From NCBI RefSeq assembly GCF_005491425.1, contig NZ_CP028083.1, positions 272,001-336,000 on the forward strand: DNA of 64,000 bases. The letters are read 5' to 3'. Of this stretch, positions 23,247 through 31,349 are shown piece by piece. Under the pieces are notes generated by a model. The model had not been told where the DNA came from. It did no database searches and saw only the letters and a program-made list of their open reading frames with translations. Each line of letters begins with the position of its first letter. The first letter of the stretch is position 1. This stretch comes from Lysinibacillus sp. SGAir0095. Its GTDB lineage: Bacteria > Bacillota > Bacilli > Bacillales_A > Planococcaceae. The position numbers and the translations under genes are program-made.

Positions 23247-24932
23247 TTGACTCAAACAATAATAATGGCGTTAATTGCTTCAGTCATTACAACGCTCTTG
23301 ATTGTCCCGGTTACAAAGAAGGTTCAAAAAGGAGAAATAACAAATAAGCAACTTTTAAATTCATTTATTTATGTTCTGATAGCAAGTTTTGTTATTGGGT
23401 TTATAATTATCTATGTTACAAAAATCGATTTGCATTGGACAGTTTTTGCGTATGTATTACCAGTAGTTGCCTTGCTTGGTACACTGATTTCTAAAGGAGT
23501 AGAACAAACTTTTAAAGGCGTTGTGTTTTTAGGAAGCTTAATTCTGCTCGGGTATATGCTTAGTGCTCCTTTATTTAATGCAGATGATAAGTACGAATCT
23601 GCACAAATGGAAGAAAAGGTGGAAATTGAACCTTTCGATGAGAAACAGACACCAGCAAGTGTTCCACCTCGCTTTGCTCAGAACAAAATGAAAAAAGCTT
23701 TTGGGCAAGTGCCGAATACAAGTTACTATGAGCTTGGAAATCTACAAATTCAAAAAGTGAATGGGCAATATGTTTATATCGCGCCTGTTGAGTTTTCAGG
23801 ATTTTTCAAATGGTATAACGGAAAAACAACTCCTGGTTATTTCACAATGAGTGCAACAGATTCAACAGATAATCCGAAATTTATTAAATCAGAAATGACC
23901 TATGTACCATCTGCTTTTTTAAACAATAATCTGGAACGCCACATCCGTTTAGAAAATCCAACTTTAATCTTTAATGGTGATCCACAGCTTGAAGTTGATG
24001 ATGAAGGAAAACCCTATTACATTCGTTCTTACGGGGAATTTATTTCCGCTCGTAATGGTTTTGATGTAAAAGGGATTGTGAAGGTGGATGCAGCAACAGG
24101 GGAATCCGAAATCTTAACCTTGGATGAAGTACCTGAATTTATCGATGGTGCGGTTTCTCCAGAAGCAGTTAGTCTGCAAAATAGCTACTTCGGTAACTAT
24201 TTACATGGATTTTGGAATAGCTTGTTCGGTAAAAAAGATGTGAAGCTGCCTTCAGATGAAGGAACAGAAGCAAATGTAAGTCCAGTCTTCAATGAAAGTG
24301 GCGAAATGTATTACTTTACAGACTTTACGAGTCCTAAAGAAGGCGTAGATTCAATGCTTGGATACTCCTTAACAAATGCTCGTACAGGTGAATCAACTTA
24401 CTATACAGGTAATCTTGAAGAATCTTATATGGATTCGCAAGGTGCATTAGCTATTATCGAAAAGAAATTCATCGAAAAAGAATGGGAAGGCGAAATGCCG
24501 ATTCTATATAATTTCTATGGAGAAGCAAGTTGGCTGGCACCTGTCCTTGATTCGAATGGATTCTTACAAAACTACTTTATTGTTTCAGCTGCAAATCCTG
24601 AAATTTCAGCCTATGGTACAACACCGAACGAAGCATTAAAGCAGTATAGAACGACGCTGAGTCGTGGTGGCGGAACGGTTGATGGCACTTCAAATTCAGA
24701 AGAAGCAACAATTTCCGGTGAAGTGGTTCGTGTGTATAAAGAACGTGTAGGCGATTATACAATCGTTACATTCCTATTAAACACGGGGCAAAACTTCACC
24801 ATCAGTTCAGAAAATGCACCATTAGCAATCTATCTACAAGAAGGGGATCATGTAGCAATCACCTATTATGCAACTGGCGAGTTATTCCTTCCTGTTAAGC
24901 AAATTGTAATTGATGGGATTGCCACTCCGTAA
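23247..24932 (+). CDS. Unrecognised membrane-anchored protein with large extracytoplasmic domain
   Basis: About 561 residues. Four helices lie near the N-terminus (about 5-22, 38-57, 66-83, 90-110), then a roughly 450-residue polar domain beginning after FNADDKYESAQ. It contains NLQIQKVNGQYVYIAPVEFS and other beta-rich repeats, and ends in a small OB-like stretch ISGEVVRVYKERVGDYTIVT. AAAGGA abuts ATG 23238 but is 8 nt from TTG 23247, so TTG is preferred. Single gene with its own terminator. I know of no function; the topology suggests an envelope sensor or assembly factor. Confidence 0.6.
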   Translation: MTQTIIMALIASVITTLLIVPVTKKVQKGEITNKQLLNSFIYVLIASFVIGFIIIYVTKIDLHWTVFAYVLPVVALLGTLISKGVEQTFKGVVFLGSLILLGYMLSAPLFNADDKYESAQMEEKVEIEPFDEKQTPASVPPRFAQNKMKKAFGQVPNTSYYELGNLQIQKVNGQYVYIAPVEFSGFFKWYNGKTTPGYFTMSATDSTDNPKFIKSEMTYVPSAFLNNNLERHIRLENPTLIFNGDPQLEVDDEGKPYYIRSYGEFISARNGFDVKGIVKVDAATGESEILTLDEVPEFIDGAVSPEAVSLQNSYFGNYLHGFWNSLFGKKDVKLPSDEGTEANVSPVFNESGEMYYFTDFTSPKEGVDSMLGYSLTNARTGESTYYTGNLEESYMDSQGALAIIEKKFIEKEWEGEMPILYNFYGEASWLAPVLDSNGFLQNYFIVSAANPEISAYGTTPNEALKQYRTTLSRGGGTVDGTSNSEEATISGEVVRVYKERVGDYTIVTFLLNTGQNFTISSENAPLAIYLQEGDHVAITYYATGELFLPVKQIVIDGIATP

Positions 24933-24940
24933 ATAAAATT

Positions 24941-24971
24941 AGCCCAAACCAACTTGTTGGTTTGGGTTTTT
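24941..24971 (+). terminator. Terminator
   Basis: CCCAAACCAA / TTGGTTTGGG then TTTTTG. Confidence 0.85.
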
Positions 24972-24997
24972 GTGTTTCTTTTTGAGGGAATGGGACA

Positions 24998-25123
24998 AGT
25001 GGCGGATATTCAGCAAAAGTTGGCGGAAATATTAGTAGAAGTGGCGGATATTCGCTAAAAGTTGGCGGAAAAATTAGTGAAATTGGCGGATATGCGACAA
25101 AAAGTGGCAGACCTATTAATAAA
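24998..25123. repeat. Three tandem 42-bp repeats (TGGCGGA motif)
   Basis: Units start at 24998, 25040 and 25082, exact 42-bp period. Each holds two roughly 21-bp halves beginning G/TTGGCGGA, so TGGCGGA or TGGCAGA recurs six times at about 21-bp (two helical turns) spacing. The third unit is more diverged. No gene covers them; the - strand frame stays open only because 42 is a multiple of three. Confidence 0.8.
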
Positions 25124-25164
25124 AGACGTGAATTTCCTTTGACCAAAAGACGTTAAATTAAAAA

Positions 25165-25212
25165 AGTGACACCAATGCAAACACTTAGTTCGCCTTTGGT
25201 ATCACTGTTTTT
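25165..25212. terminator. Terminator of the nitroreductase gene
   Basis: AGTGACACCAA / TTTGGTATCACT long-loop hairpin with T6 on the + side and A-rich flank on the other. Confidence 0.6.
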
Positions 25213-25946
25213 TATTTCCAGTTAAAGCCTTTAGAAGCTAGGAATTCCTTGATATGCGGTCTTCTTTGTTCAACTAGGAAGTCGGCCATTTGTTTTGTCC
25301 AGTTGGCCATTTTTTGATTTGAGCTACGGCTTGCGTAGTATTCTTCCATTGTCGCATCATATTCGTCAAGCAAAGTATCGTATTTATCAACGTCATAACC
25401 GTTTTCGTGTAGAATGGCTTCGACTGGAAGACGTGGTTTTGTTTCATTTTGTTTTGCTGGTGTTCCAATTGTCATGGCAAATAGTGGGAATACGTATTCA
25501 GGTAAGTTAAATAGCTCGCTAATTTCTTTCGGATTGTTACGAGCACCACCAATATAGCAAATACCGTAACCAGCATCTTCAGCAGCAATTACAAAGTTTT
25601 GAGCGAAAATGCCAACATCTGCAATACCAACCAGCACATTTTCAGCACTATCTGCAACAATATCGACACCTTGTTTTTCCCCCGCTACTTGAAGGCGTTT
25701 AAAGTCAACACAGAAAAGAAAGGCAGCACCCGCTGTTTGAAATTGGAAGTCGTTTTTTGATAGCTCTCCTAATTTTTGTTTCTTTTCTTCATCTGTTACC
25801 CAAATGACACTATAGGCTTGTACAAAGTGTGAGCTAGCTGCCATTTGTGCTGTTTGGATTAAATCGACAACAGTTTCTTTTGAAATAGCTTCACCTGTAT
25901 ATTTTCTAACAGATGAATGGCTACGTAATAACCCTTTTGTTGACAT
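25212..25946 (-). CDS. NADPH-dependent nitroreductase/flavin reductase (NfsA/NfrA family)
   Basis: 244 residues. FMN-binding nitroreductase fold: RSHSSVRKYT (Arg/Ser phosphate contacts), MAASSHFVQAYSVIWV, AEDAGYGICYIGGARNNP and MTIGTPAKQNETKPRLP are typical of the NfsA/NfrA branch, which reduces nitro compounds, quinones or FMN with NADPH. Start is ATG 25946, because GGAGG lies 7 nt upstream; the longer frame to 25997 lacks an SD. A 480-bp repeat array lies upstream, between it and plsY. Confidence 0.9.
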   Translation of the reverse strand: MSTKGLLRSHSSVRKYTGEAISKETVVDLIQTAQMAASSHFVQAYSVIWVTDEEKKQKLGELSKNDFQFQTAGAAFLFCVDFKRLQVAGEKQGVDIVADSAENVLVGIADVGIFAQNFVIAAEDAGYGICYIGGARNNPKEISELFNLPEYVFPLFAMTIGTPAKQNETKPRLPVEAILHENGYDVDKYDTLLDEYDATMEEYYASRSSNQKMANWTKQMADFLVEQRRPHIKEFLASKGFNWK

Positions 25947-26044
25947 CTCATTTCCTCCCCTAAAATAAGTTTTCATAATTTTAGCCTTACAGAGCAAAAG
26001 TGCTCCCTAAGGCTATGATAGTATATTTTGGAATTAGATACAAA

Positions 26045-26080
26045 AATGCAATCTCTCAGCCGGGTTTGAGAGATTGCATT
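26045..26080 (-). terminator. Terminator at the edge of the 65-bp array
   Basis: 14-bp perfect stem AATGCAATCTCTCA / TGAGAGATTGCATT, 8-nt loop, T5 on the - strand. It would end plsY transcription. One arm (AGAGATTGCATT) is the sequence repeated in every array unit; the other arm occurs once. Confidence 0.7.
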
Positions 26081-26525
26081 TTCTGCGACGAAAGCAAAAG
26101 CGACAGTCGCAAAAAGGGCTCAGACGGGTTTGAGAGATTGCATTTTCTGCGACGAAAGCAAAGCGACAGTCGCAAAAAGGAGCTCAGGCGGGTTTTTAGA
26201 GATTGCATTTTCTGCGGCGAAAGCAAAAGCGCCAGTCGCAAAAAGGAGCTCAGGCGGGTTTGAGAGATTGCATTTTCTGCGACGAAAGCAAAAGCGCCAG
26301 TCGCAAAAAGGGCTCAGCCGGGTTTGAGAGATTGCATTTTCTGCGACGAAAGCAAAGCGCCAGTCGCAAAAAGGAGCTCAGGCGGGTTTTTAGAGATTGC
26401 ATTTTCTGCGACGAAAGCAAAAGCGCCAGTCGCAAAAAGGAGCTCAGGCGGGTTTTTAGAGATTGCATTTTCTGCGACGAAAGCAAAGCGACAATCGCAA
26501 AAAAAGCAGAACTCAGGTTTTCGAA
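26067..26525. repeat. Seven tandem copies of a 64-66-bp repeat
   Basis: AGATTGCATTTTCTGCG recurs at 26071, 26135, 26200, 26265, 26329, 26394 and 26460. Each unit also has GCGAC ... GTCGC (a possible 5-bp stem) and a CTCAGGCGGGTTT-type junction; small differences (gcgaca or gcgcca, ggtttga or ggttttta, ggctc or ggagctc) vary between units. Several frames stay open but show no codon bias or start sites, so the array is non-coding. It lies between plsY and the nitroreductase gene. Confidence 0.92.
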
Positions 26526-26531
26526 AGATCG

Positions 26532-27164
26532 CTATCGCTTCTTCTTAAAAGCAGCTGTAACTTTTGGTTCCGTCCCGAGTCGCATACGGTTGATGTTCTC
26601 GATATGAAGATAAAGTGCGATTAATAATAAAGTCAGTGTAATAATGAATGGCCCAATTGTTGGTTCGATTAAAAGTGCAGTGACTGCGAATATAATATAT
26701 AAAATACCAACGCCAATAAGTAAATAATTTGTTAAAAGCGATGTAATCACAAAAGCAAGTACAGCAATTAATCCCAATTTCCAATTCAGTGCAATAAAAA
26801 TGCCAATTAAAGAAGCAGTACCTTTTCCACCGCGAAACCTCATATGAATTGGGAAGTTATGGCCAAGGATTACTGCTGCACCAGTAAGGTATAGTAAAAG
26901 TGAAGTCTGATTAAGGGTAAAGGATTCAAAGTTAACTAAGTAGAGACGTATGAATACAATTGCTACTATTCCTTTTCCAATGTCGATTAAAGCAACAAGA
27001 ACACCATATTTCCAACCTAATGACAGGGTTGCATTTGATGCTCCTGCATTCCCATGTCCAACTTCTTTCAGGTTTACGCCTGAAAGTAATTTAGCAATAT
27101 TAGAGCCATGAATGCAGCCAATTAGATAACCTGCTAATAATATAAAGATAATGGCATAAAGCAA
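26532..27164 (-). CDS. plsY: Glycerol-3-phosphate acyltransferase PlsY
   Basis: 210 residues from TTG 27164 (AAGGGAG 8 nt upstream; the in-frame TTG at 27182 has no SD). PlsY motifs: GCIHGSNIAKLLSGVNLKEV, GHGNAGASNATLSLG and GHNFPIHMRFRGGKGTAS, with about five to seven helices. It transfers an acyl group from acyl-phosphate to glycerol 3-phosphate, the first step of phospholipid synthesis, in the cytoplasmic membrane. The C-terminus is basic (TAAFKKKR). Whether this is the main or a second PlsY cannot be told here. Confidence 0.93.
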   Translation of the reverse strand: MLYAIIFILLAGYLIGCIHGSNIAKLLSGVNLKEVGHGNAGASNATLSLGWKYGVLVALIDIGKGIVAIVFIRLYLVNFESFTLNQTSLLLYLTGAAVILGHNFPIHMRFRGGKGTASLIGIFIALNWKLGLIAVLAFVITSLLTNYLLIGVGILYIIFAVTALLIEPTIGPFIITLTLLLIALYLHIENINRMRLGTEPKVTAAFKKKR

Positions 27165-27256
27165 AATGAAAACTCCCTTCAAAGTATGCTTTTTACAATA
27201 TACTCTATGATTATATAAGATGTTTCAAATATTTTCGAAATATTTTAAAAATGCAG

Positions 27257-27286
27257 TTGACATAGTAGATTACTATGCTTTATAGT
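27257..27286 (+). promoter_or_regulatory. Promoter of the metY S-box transcript
   Basis: TTGACA, 18 nt, TATAGT; transcription would begin near 27293, about 24 nt before the riboswitch. The AT-rich palindrome AATATTTTCGAAATATT lies just upstream at about 27228-27244. Confidence 0.65.
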
Positions 27287-27316
27287 TTCTATAACGATGG
27301 AACATGAATCAAATAC

Positions 27317-27476
27317 CTTTATCCAGAGAGGCGGAGGGACTAGGCCCTACGATGCCCAGCAACCAGCGATTACGCAAAGGTGCTAATTCCTACAGATTTT
27401 GATTAGATCTGAGAGATAAGGGGAGGAAAAATTGCAACTTTGCAGCCCTCTTCTTAGAAGAGGGCTTTTGTTTTTC
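27317..27476 (+). promoter_or_regulatory. SAM-I (S-box) riboswitch with terminator
   Basis: The aptamer runs from CTTTATCCAGAGAGG to GAGAGATAAG (27317-27420) with the conserved core GGAGGGACTAGGCCCTACGA, TGCCCAGCAACC and AAAGGTGCTAATTCC. The expression platform is the terminator GCCCTCTTC / GAAGAGGGC with TTTTGTTTTT (27444-27476). SAM binding should terminate transcription before the O-acetylhomoserine sulfhydrylase gene. Confidence 0.97.
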
Positions 27477-27535
27477 CATAAGGTCCTCCTCATTAGTTAG
27501 ATCACCCCATCGATTCTATTTTAGGAGGAGAAAAC

Positions 27536-28837
27536 ATGTCACAGCAACGACCGGAAACACAATTGCTTCATGGAGGGCAAAAGCCAGATCCAGTAACAGG
27601 AGCAATCGCAGTACCCATTTACAGAACAACGGCTTATGCTTTTGAAAACACTGAGCATGCACGAAAGCTTTTTGCACTAGAACAAACGGGTAACATCTAT
27701 TCACGTATTATGAACCCAACTGTCGATGTTTTTGAAAAACGTGTGGCTTTACTTGAAGGTGGAACAGCTGCAGTTGCGTTATCTTCAGGTGCAGCGGCCA
27801 TTGCTTTTTCTATCTTGAATATTGCTGGTACAGGAGATGAAATTGTTTCAGCAGGATCGCTTTATGGTGGTACCTATAACTTATTTGCGAATACATTGCC
27901 ACGCTATGGTATTACAACGGTATTTGTAGATGAGAGTAACCCTGAAAATTTTGAAGCGGCCATTACGGACAAAACAAAAGCAATTTATGCAGAAACAGTG
28001 GGTAATCCAAGCTTAAACATTTTAGATATCGAGCGAGTAGCGGAAATTGCTCATGCGCATGGACTTCCGTTAATCATCGATAATACTTTCCCATCCCCAT
28101 ATGGATCGAATCCAATCGACTTTGGAGCAGATGTTGTGGTACATTCAGCAACTAAATGGATTGGTGGTCATGGTACAACAATTGGAGGTGTCGTAGTAGA
28201 TGCCGGTAAGTTTGACTGGACAAGCGGACGCTTCCCGGGATTCACTGAACCAGATGAGTCTTACCACGGCATACGTTACGGCATTGATACAGCAGGGGCT
28301 GCTTTTGCAACAAAGTTGCGGGTTCAATTATTACGCGACTTCGGTCCAACTCTAAGTGCGGATAGTGCATTTAACTTCCTTCAAGGTTTAGAGACGCTTC
28401 ATTTGCGTTATACAAAGCATGGAGAAAATGCATTGAAGGTTACAGAATACTTGGAAAACCACCCATTCGTGGAATATGTCAACTATCCAGGCAAGGAAAG
28501 CTTCCCATCGCATTCATTAGCGAAAAAATACCTGAAAAATGGTTACGGCTCTATGATTACATTTGGCATCAAAGGTGGCCGTGATGTAGGAAGTAAAGTA
28601 ATTGACAATGTCCAGCTTTTCTCTCATGTGGCAAACGTAGGGGATGCAAAATCTCTAATTATTCACCCTGCTTCAACAACTCATCAACAACTATCGCAAG
28701 AAGAGTTAAAGGTGGCTGGTGTTTCTGAAGAGCTCATTCGCTTGTCAGTTGGCTTAGAGGCTGTAGAAGATATCATTGCAGATTTAGATCAGGCTTTGGA
28801 AAAAGCGGTTGAAAATATTGCACAAGCAAACGCCTAA
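27536..28837 (+). CDS. metY: O-acetylhomoserine aminocarboxypropyltransferase/sulfhydrylase
   Basis: 433 residues, the length of MetY and longer than MetB/MetI (about 380). Cys/Met-metabolism PLP fold: ETQLLHGGQKPDPVTGAIAV, SSGAAAIAFSILN, Asp in LIIDNTFPSPYG and the PLP Lys in VVHSATKWIGGHGTTIGG. It makes homocysteine from O-acetylhomoserine and sulfide. GGAGG precedes the ATG and the SAM riboswitch upstream confirms a methionine role. Single gene followed by a cruciform-like terminator. Confidence 0.95.
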   Translation: MSQQRPETQLLHGGQKPDPVTGAIAVPIYRTTAYAFENTEHARKLFALEQTGNIYSRIMNPTVDVFEKRVALLEGGTAAVALSSGAAAIAFSILNIAGTGDEIVSAGSLYGGTYNLFANTLPRYGITTVFVDESNPENFEAAITDKTKAIYAETVGNPSLNILDIERVAEIAHAHGLPLIIDNTFPSPYGSNPIDFGADVVVHSATKWIGGHGTTIGGVVVDAGKFDWTSGRFPGFTEPDESYHGIRYGIDTAGAAFATKLRVQLLRDFGPTLSADSAFNFLQGLETLHLRYTKHGENALKVTEYLENHPFVEYVNYPGKESFPSHSLAKKYLKNGYGSMITFGIKGGRDVGSKVIDNVQLFSHVANVGDAKSLIIHPASTTHQQLSQEELKVAGVSEELIRLSVGLEAVEDIIADLDQALEKAVENIAQANA

Positions 28838-28848
28838 TTAGATAGATG

Positions 28849-28905
28849 GAATTGGTGAAAATGACCTTTCACTCATTTGTGAAATAGGAGAGTTTTCACC
28901 AATTT
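28849..28905 (+). terminator. Terminator of metY
   Basis: AATTGGTGAAAA / TTTTCACCAATT outer stem with inner TTTCAC/GTGAAA hairpin, then TTTAT. Confidence 0.65.
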
Positions 28906-28966
28906 TATCTAATGCCATTCATTCGGTTATGTTGCATCTTAAAACCTAGTAATTCAATTAGTTTTA

Positions 28967-28995
28967 TTGACTTTTAGGTGTTTAATTCATATAAT
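28967..28995 (+). promoter_or_regulatory. Promoter of the Panacea-like gene
   Basis: TTGACT, exactly 17 nt, TATAAT. It leaves a leader of about 105 nt. Confidence 0.65.
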
Positions 28996-29107
28996 ATCTA
29001 ATATAGAGAAAACTTATCGGAATTAAAATCTATCCCTTGCAGGTTAAATTTTTAATTGGTTTACAGGTTTTCGATACGGTATTACTTAGTAAAAGGAGTG
29101 TTGTTAA

Positions 29108-29497
29108 ATGGGAAACATCTATAGTGCGCAAAATATCGCAGCATATTTTATATATGAATTAAATGAAAAAGGTGCCTTTATAAATGCATTTTCACTTCAG
29201 CGTTTATTAGCTGGTGTAGATAATCTTTGGCATAAGACATTTGGACATACAGCGTACAAAGAGGAAATTGCAACATTTTCAGAAAGTAATTATTACGTAA
29301 AAGAAGTTTTCGAAGCGTACAAAGAGTTTGGAAATCATCACTTGTCAATACCGGCAAAGGAATGGCATTTAGAGTATGGTCAATTCCAGCTTGTTCAGCG
29401 CACGTATGGCGTACCCGTCTTTACAACTAAAGAAATGCTGCTAGTTAATAGTGTCATAAATAAATTTAAAAAAATGACCATAAATCAAGCATCCTAG
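29108..29497 (+). CDS. Panacea-like (DUF4065/SocA) domain protein, solitary
   Basis: 129 residues. The order AAYFIYELNEKGAFINAFSL-QRLLAGVDNLWHKTFGHTAY and then NYYVKEVFEAYKEFGNHHLS follows the Panacea/DUF4065 plan: N-terminal helix, xLQ(K/R)LL helix, and a later V-x-x-VY/F-x-AYKxFG segment. Panacea domains occur in SocA (a proteolytic adaptor antitoxin) and as hyper-promiscuous antitoxins against many toxins. Here no toxin gene is adjacent; own promoter, AAAAGGAG SD 7 nt before ATG. Family assignment is by eye, so function is tentative. Confidence 0.55.
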   Translation: MGNIYSAQNIAAYFIYELNEKGAFINAFSLQRLLAGVDNLWHKTFGHTAYKEEIATFSESNYYVKEVFEAYKEFGNHHLSIPAKEWHLEYGQFQLVQRTYGVPVFTTKEMLLVNSVINKFKKMTINQAS

Positions 29498-29678
29498 CAA
29501 TCTCCCATTTAACAACTCCTAAATAGTGTATTTGATTTAAACCTGTATGATTTGATACAGGTTTTTTTTATTTTTTGCAACTTAAAGTTTTGCTCTGTTG
29601 AAAACTTTTTGGAAAGTGCATAGGTATTATTAGTAAACAAATTAACTGTTCCAAGAAATGAATGAAAGGATGTGAATT

Positions 29679-30230
29679 ATGAAGGAAAAAGAAATGATTC
29701 AACAGATAAAAAATGGAGACGTTCGAGCATTTCGTGAATTATATGATCTTTATTTTGATTATGCCATTAGAGTTGCAACAATTATCATGAACCATCAGCG
29801 TTCAAATGCAACAGATGCAGTACAAGAAACCTTTATTCGTGTTTATCAAAACATCCAAAGCTATGATACTAGTCGTCCATTTAAAGCATGGTTTTATCGG
29901 ATTCTCATTAATGAATGTAACAGGATATTAAAACGGGATGGCAAAATCCTTAGTGTAGGTGAGATCATGGTCGAAACGAAGAATGATGGGCAAATGGGTG
30001 AGGATATCTCCCGTTTTACTGAATATGAGAGTTTGTATAGTGCCATTGAGAGTTTGGAGCAGCATCACCGGATTCCCATTGTATTGAAATATTTGAATGG
30101 CTTTAAGGAGAAGGAAATTGCAGAAATATTGAATGAAAACATCAACACGATTAAATCACGATTATATAAAGGGAAACAAAAGTTAAAACGTTTACTGCAA
30201 ACGGAAAAGGGGGGAAGTCAGAATGGATGA
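29679..30230 (+). CDS. ECF-type RNA polymerase sigma factor
   Basis: 183 residues with sigma-2 (FRELYDLYFDYAIRVATIIM, DAVQETFIRVYQNIQSYD, PFKAWFYRILINECNRILKR) and sigma-4 (SLEQHHRIPIVLKYLNGFKE, EIAEILNENINTIKSRLYKG) regions separated by a short linker. AAAGGATGTG precedes the ATG. The last 8 nt overlap the next gene, the usual cognate anti-sigma arrangement. TGAAAACTTTTT at about 29599 resembles an ECF -35, hinting at autoregulation, but a convincing -10 is not seen. Nearest group is SigV/SigX/YlaC-like by impression only. Confidence 0.92.
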   Translation: MKEKEMIQQIKNGDVRAFRELYDLYFDYAIRVATIIMNHQRSNATDAVQETFIRVYQNIQSYDTSRPFKAWFYRILINECNRILKRDGKILSVGEIMVETKNDGQMGEDISRFTEYESLYSAIESLEQHHRIPIVLKYLNGFKEKEIAEILNENINTIKSRLYKGKQKLKRLLQTEKGGSQNG

Positions 30231-30981
30231 AAAAAACCTGGAACGGGAAATAAAAAATGCCATCAATAAAAACACCGATGATTATTTAGAAGATAAGGAA
30301 GAGATCTGGAGTCATATTGAATCGAGGTTGGATTTGAAAGAACAAAAGGGAAATGGAGCTTTAAGAATAAACAAAAAATCAAAAAGGCGGTTGCGGGGTG
30401 TTTTGATAAGTGCTGCAATCTTAGTACTTATTTTCAGTGTCATTAATGTAACGACTACGGGTCAAGCTTTTGTAGAGCGAATGAAACAATACTTTGAACC
30501 GGAAAAACATGTAGTAACTGAAATTGAAGGAAAACCAGAAGAACAAGAAGTAATTCTCCATGAAAAAGCCGATTATGTGATTTATATCGACGAAGAACGG
30601 TACAAAATGATTCAAGAGGGCGACAAAGACCTAATAACTACGAAAGAACCTTTGGAAGAAAGATATCCAGAAGTTTCTATGACGATTTCTCAAGTAGTCG
30701 ATAAAACACCGGAGCAACTAGCACAGGAATATTCACATGAGCTAAAAACCTCTTTTGCAACAGTAAAAGAAATAGAATCAGTAACAGAGCCGGTGGAGGG
30801 ACTTTTAGTTGCAGCAATTGATGGGAGTGAATGGGATAGCAGGGTAAGTAAGATCTATATTATTTCAAATGGGAGAGAAGGCAGCTTTGTTTTCAATATT
30901 AAATATTTCCTTGAAGCTGCAGAGGGACATGGAGCAAGATTCTACCACATGCTAGAGGAGTTTCAAGTCGTCCAACCATAA
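30223..30981 (+). CDS. Putative single-pass anti-sigma factor
   Basis: 252 residues. An acidic cytoplasmic N-terminus of about 60 residues is followed by the basic stop NKKSKRRLRG, one membrane helix (about 62-80) and an extracytoplasmic domain of about 170 residues that is charged and contains VSMTISQVVDKTPEQLAQEY. Coupled by 8-nt overlap to the ECF sigma gene, so it is most likely its membrane-bound inhibitor and stress sensor. No zinc-binding (ZAS) His-x3-Cys-x2-Cys motif is present, so inhibition must use another interface. The sensor domain is not one I recognise. Confidence 0.75.
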   Translation: MDEKNLEREIKNAINKNTDDYLEDKEEIWSHIESRLDLKEQKGNGALRINKKSKRRLRGVLISAAILVLIFSVINVTTTGQAFVERMKQYFEPEKHVVTEIEGKPEEQEVILHEKADYVIYIDEERYKMIQEGDKDLITTKEPLEERYPEVSMTISQVVDKTPEQLAQEYSHELKTSFATVKEIESVTEPVEGLLVAAIDGSEWDSRVSKIYIISNGREGSFVFNIKYFLEAAEGHGARFYHMLEEFQVVQP

Positions 30982-30999
30982 TTACTATGCTATAATAAT

Positions 31000-31033
31000 A
31001 AAAAGGTATCTCAAACGAAGAGATACCTTTTTA
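31000..31033 (+). terminator. Terminator of the sigma/anti-sigma operon
   Basis: AAAAAGGTATCTC / GAGATACCTTTTT. Confidence 0.88.
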
Positions 31034-31349
31034 TTTATACATATTGTGAGAGCTAATTAATTGAAATTTATTTTTGGCATATTAAAATATAAATTATTTA
31101 TGAATCTTTTTGACCTTCTTAGAAAAACAATTGTCCACCTTAGGAAGAATGTTCTTGAGTTCCTTCCAAATATAAGATAAAATTCTCTTAAGTTAAATTT
31201 TTCGAATTGTTTGTTATTATACTGATAATTACTTATCGGTTTGGCGTAAGATAATGTAAGGAGTCGTATATCACCTATCCTTATAAATTCAGATTCGTAG
31301 ACACGCTAATTAGGTAGGATGTTGAGTGAAGATGGAGGCGAGTATAGAA

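Noticed and set aside
24895..25146. Minus-strand ORF with 14-residue FPPTFxEYPP repeats
   Set aside because: Arises from the 42-bp DNA repeats, overlaps the terminator and the end of the upstream gene, and has no SD.
26067..26525. CRISPR array
   Set aside because: Units are near-identical over their whole 65 bp; there are no unique spacers and no cas genes.
26000..26607. Long overlapping ORFs through the 65-bp repeats encoding Cys-rich repeats (RDCIFCDESK)
   Set aside because: Open in several frames on both strands because the repeat lacks stops; no SD, no codon bias, and unit lengths of 64-66 bp break any one frame.
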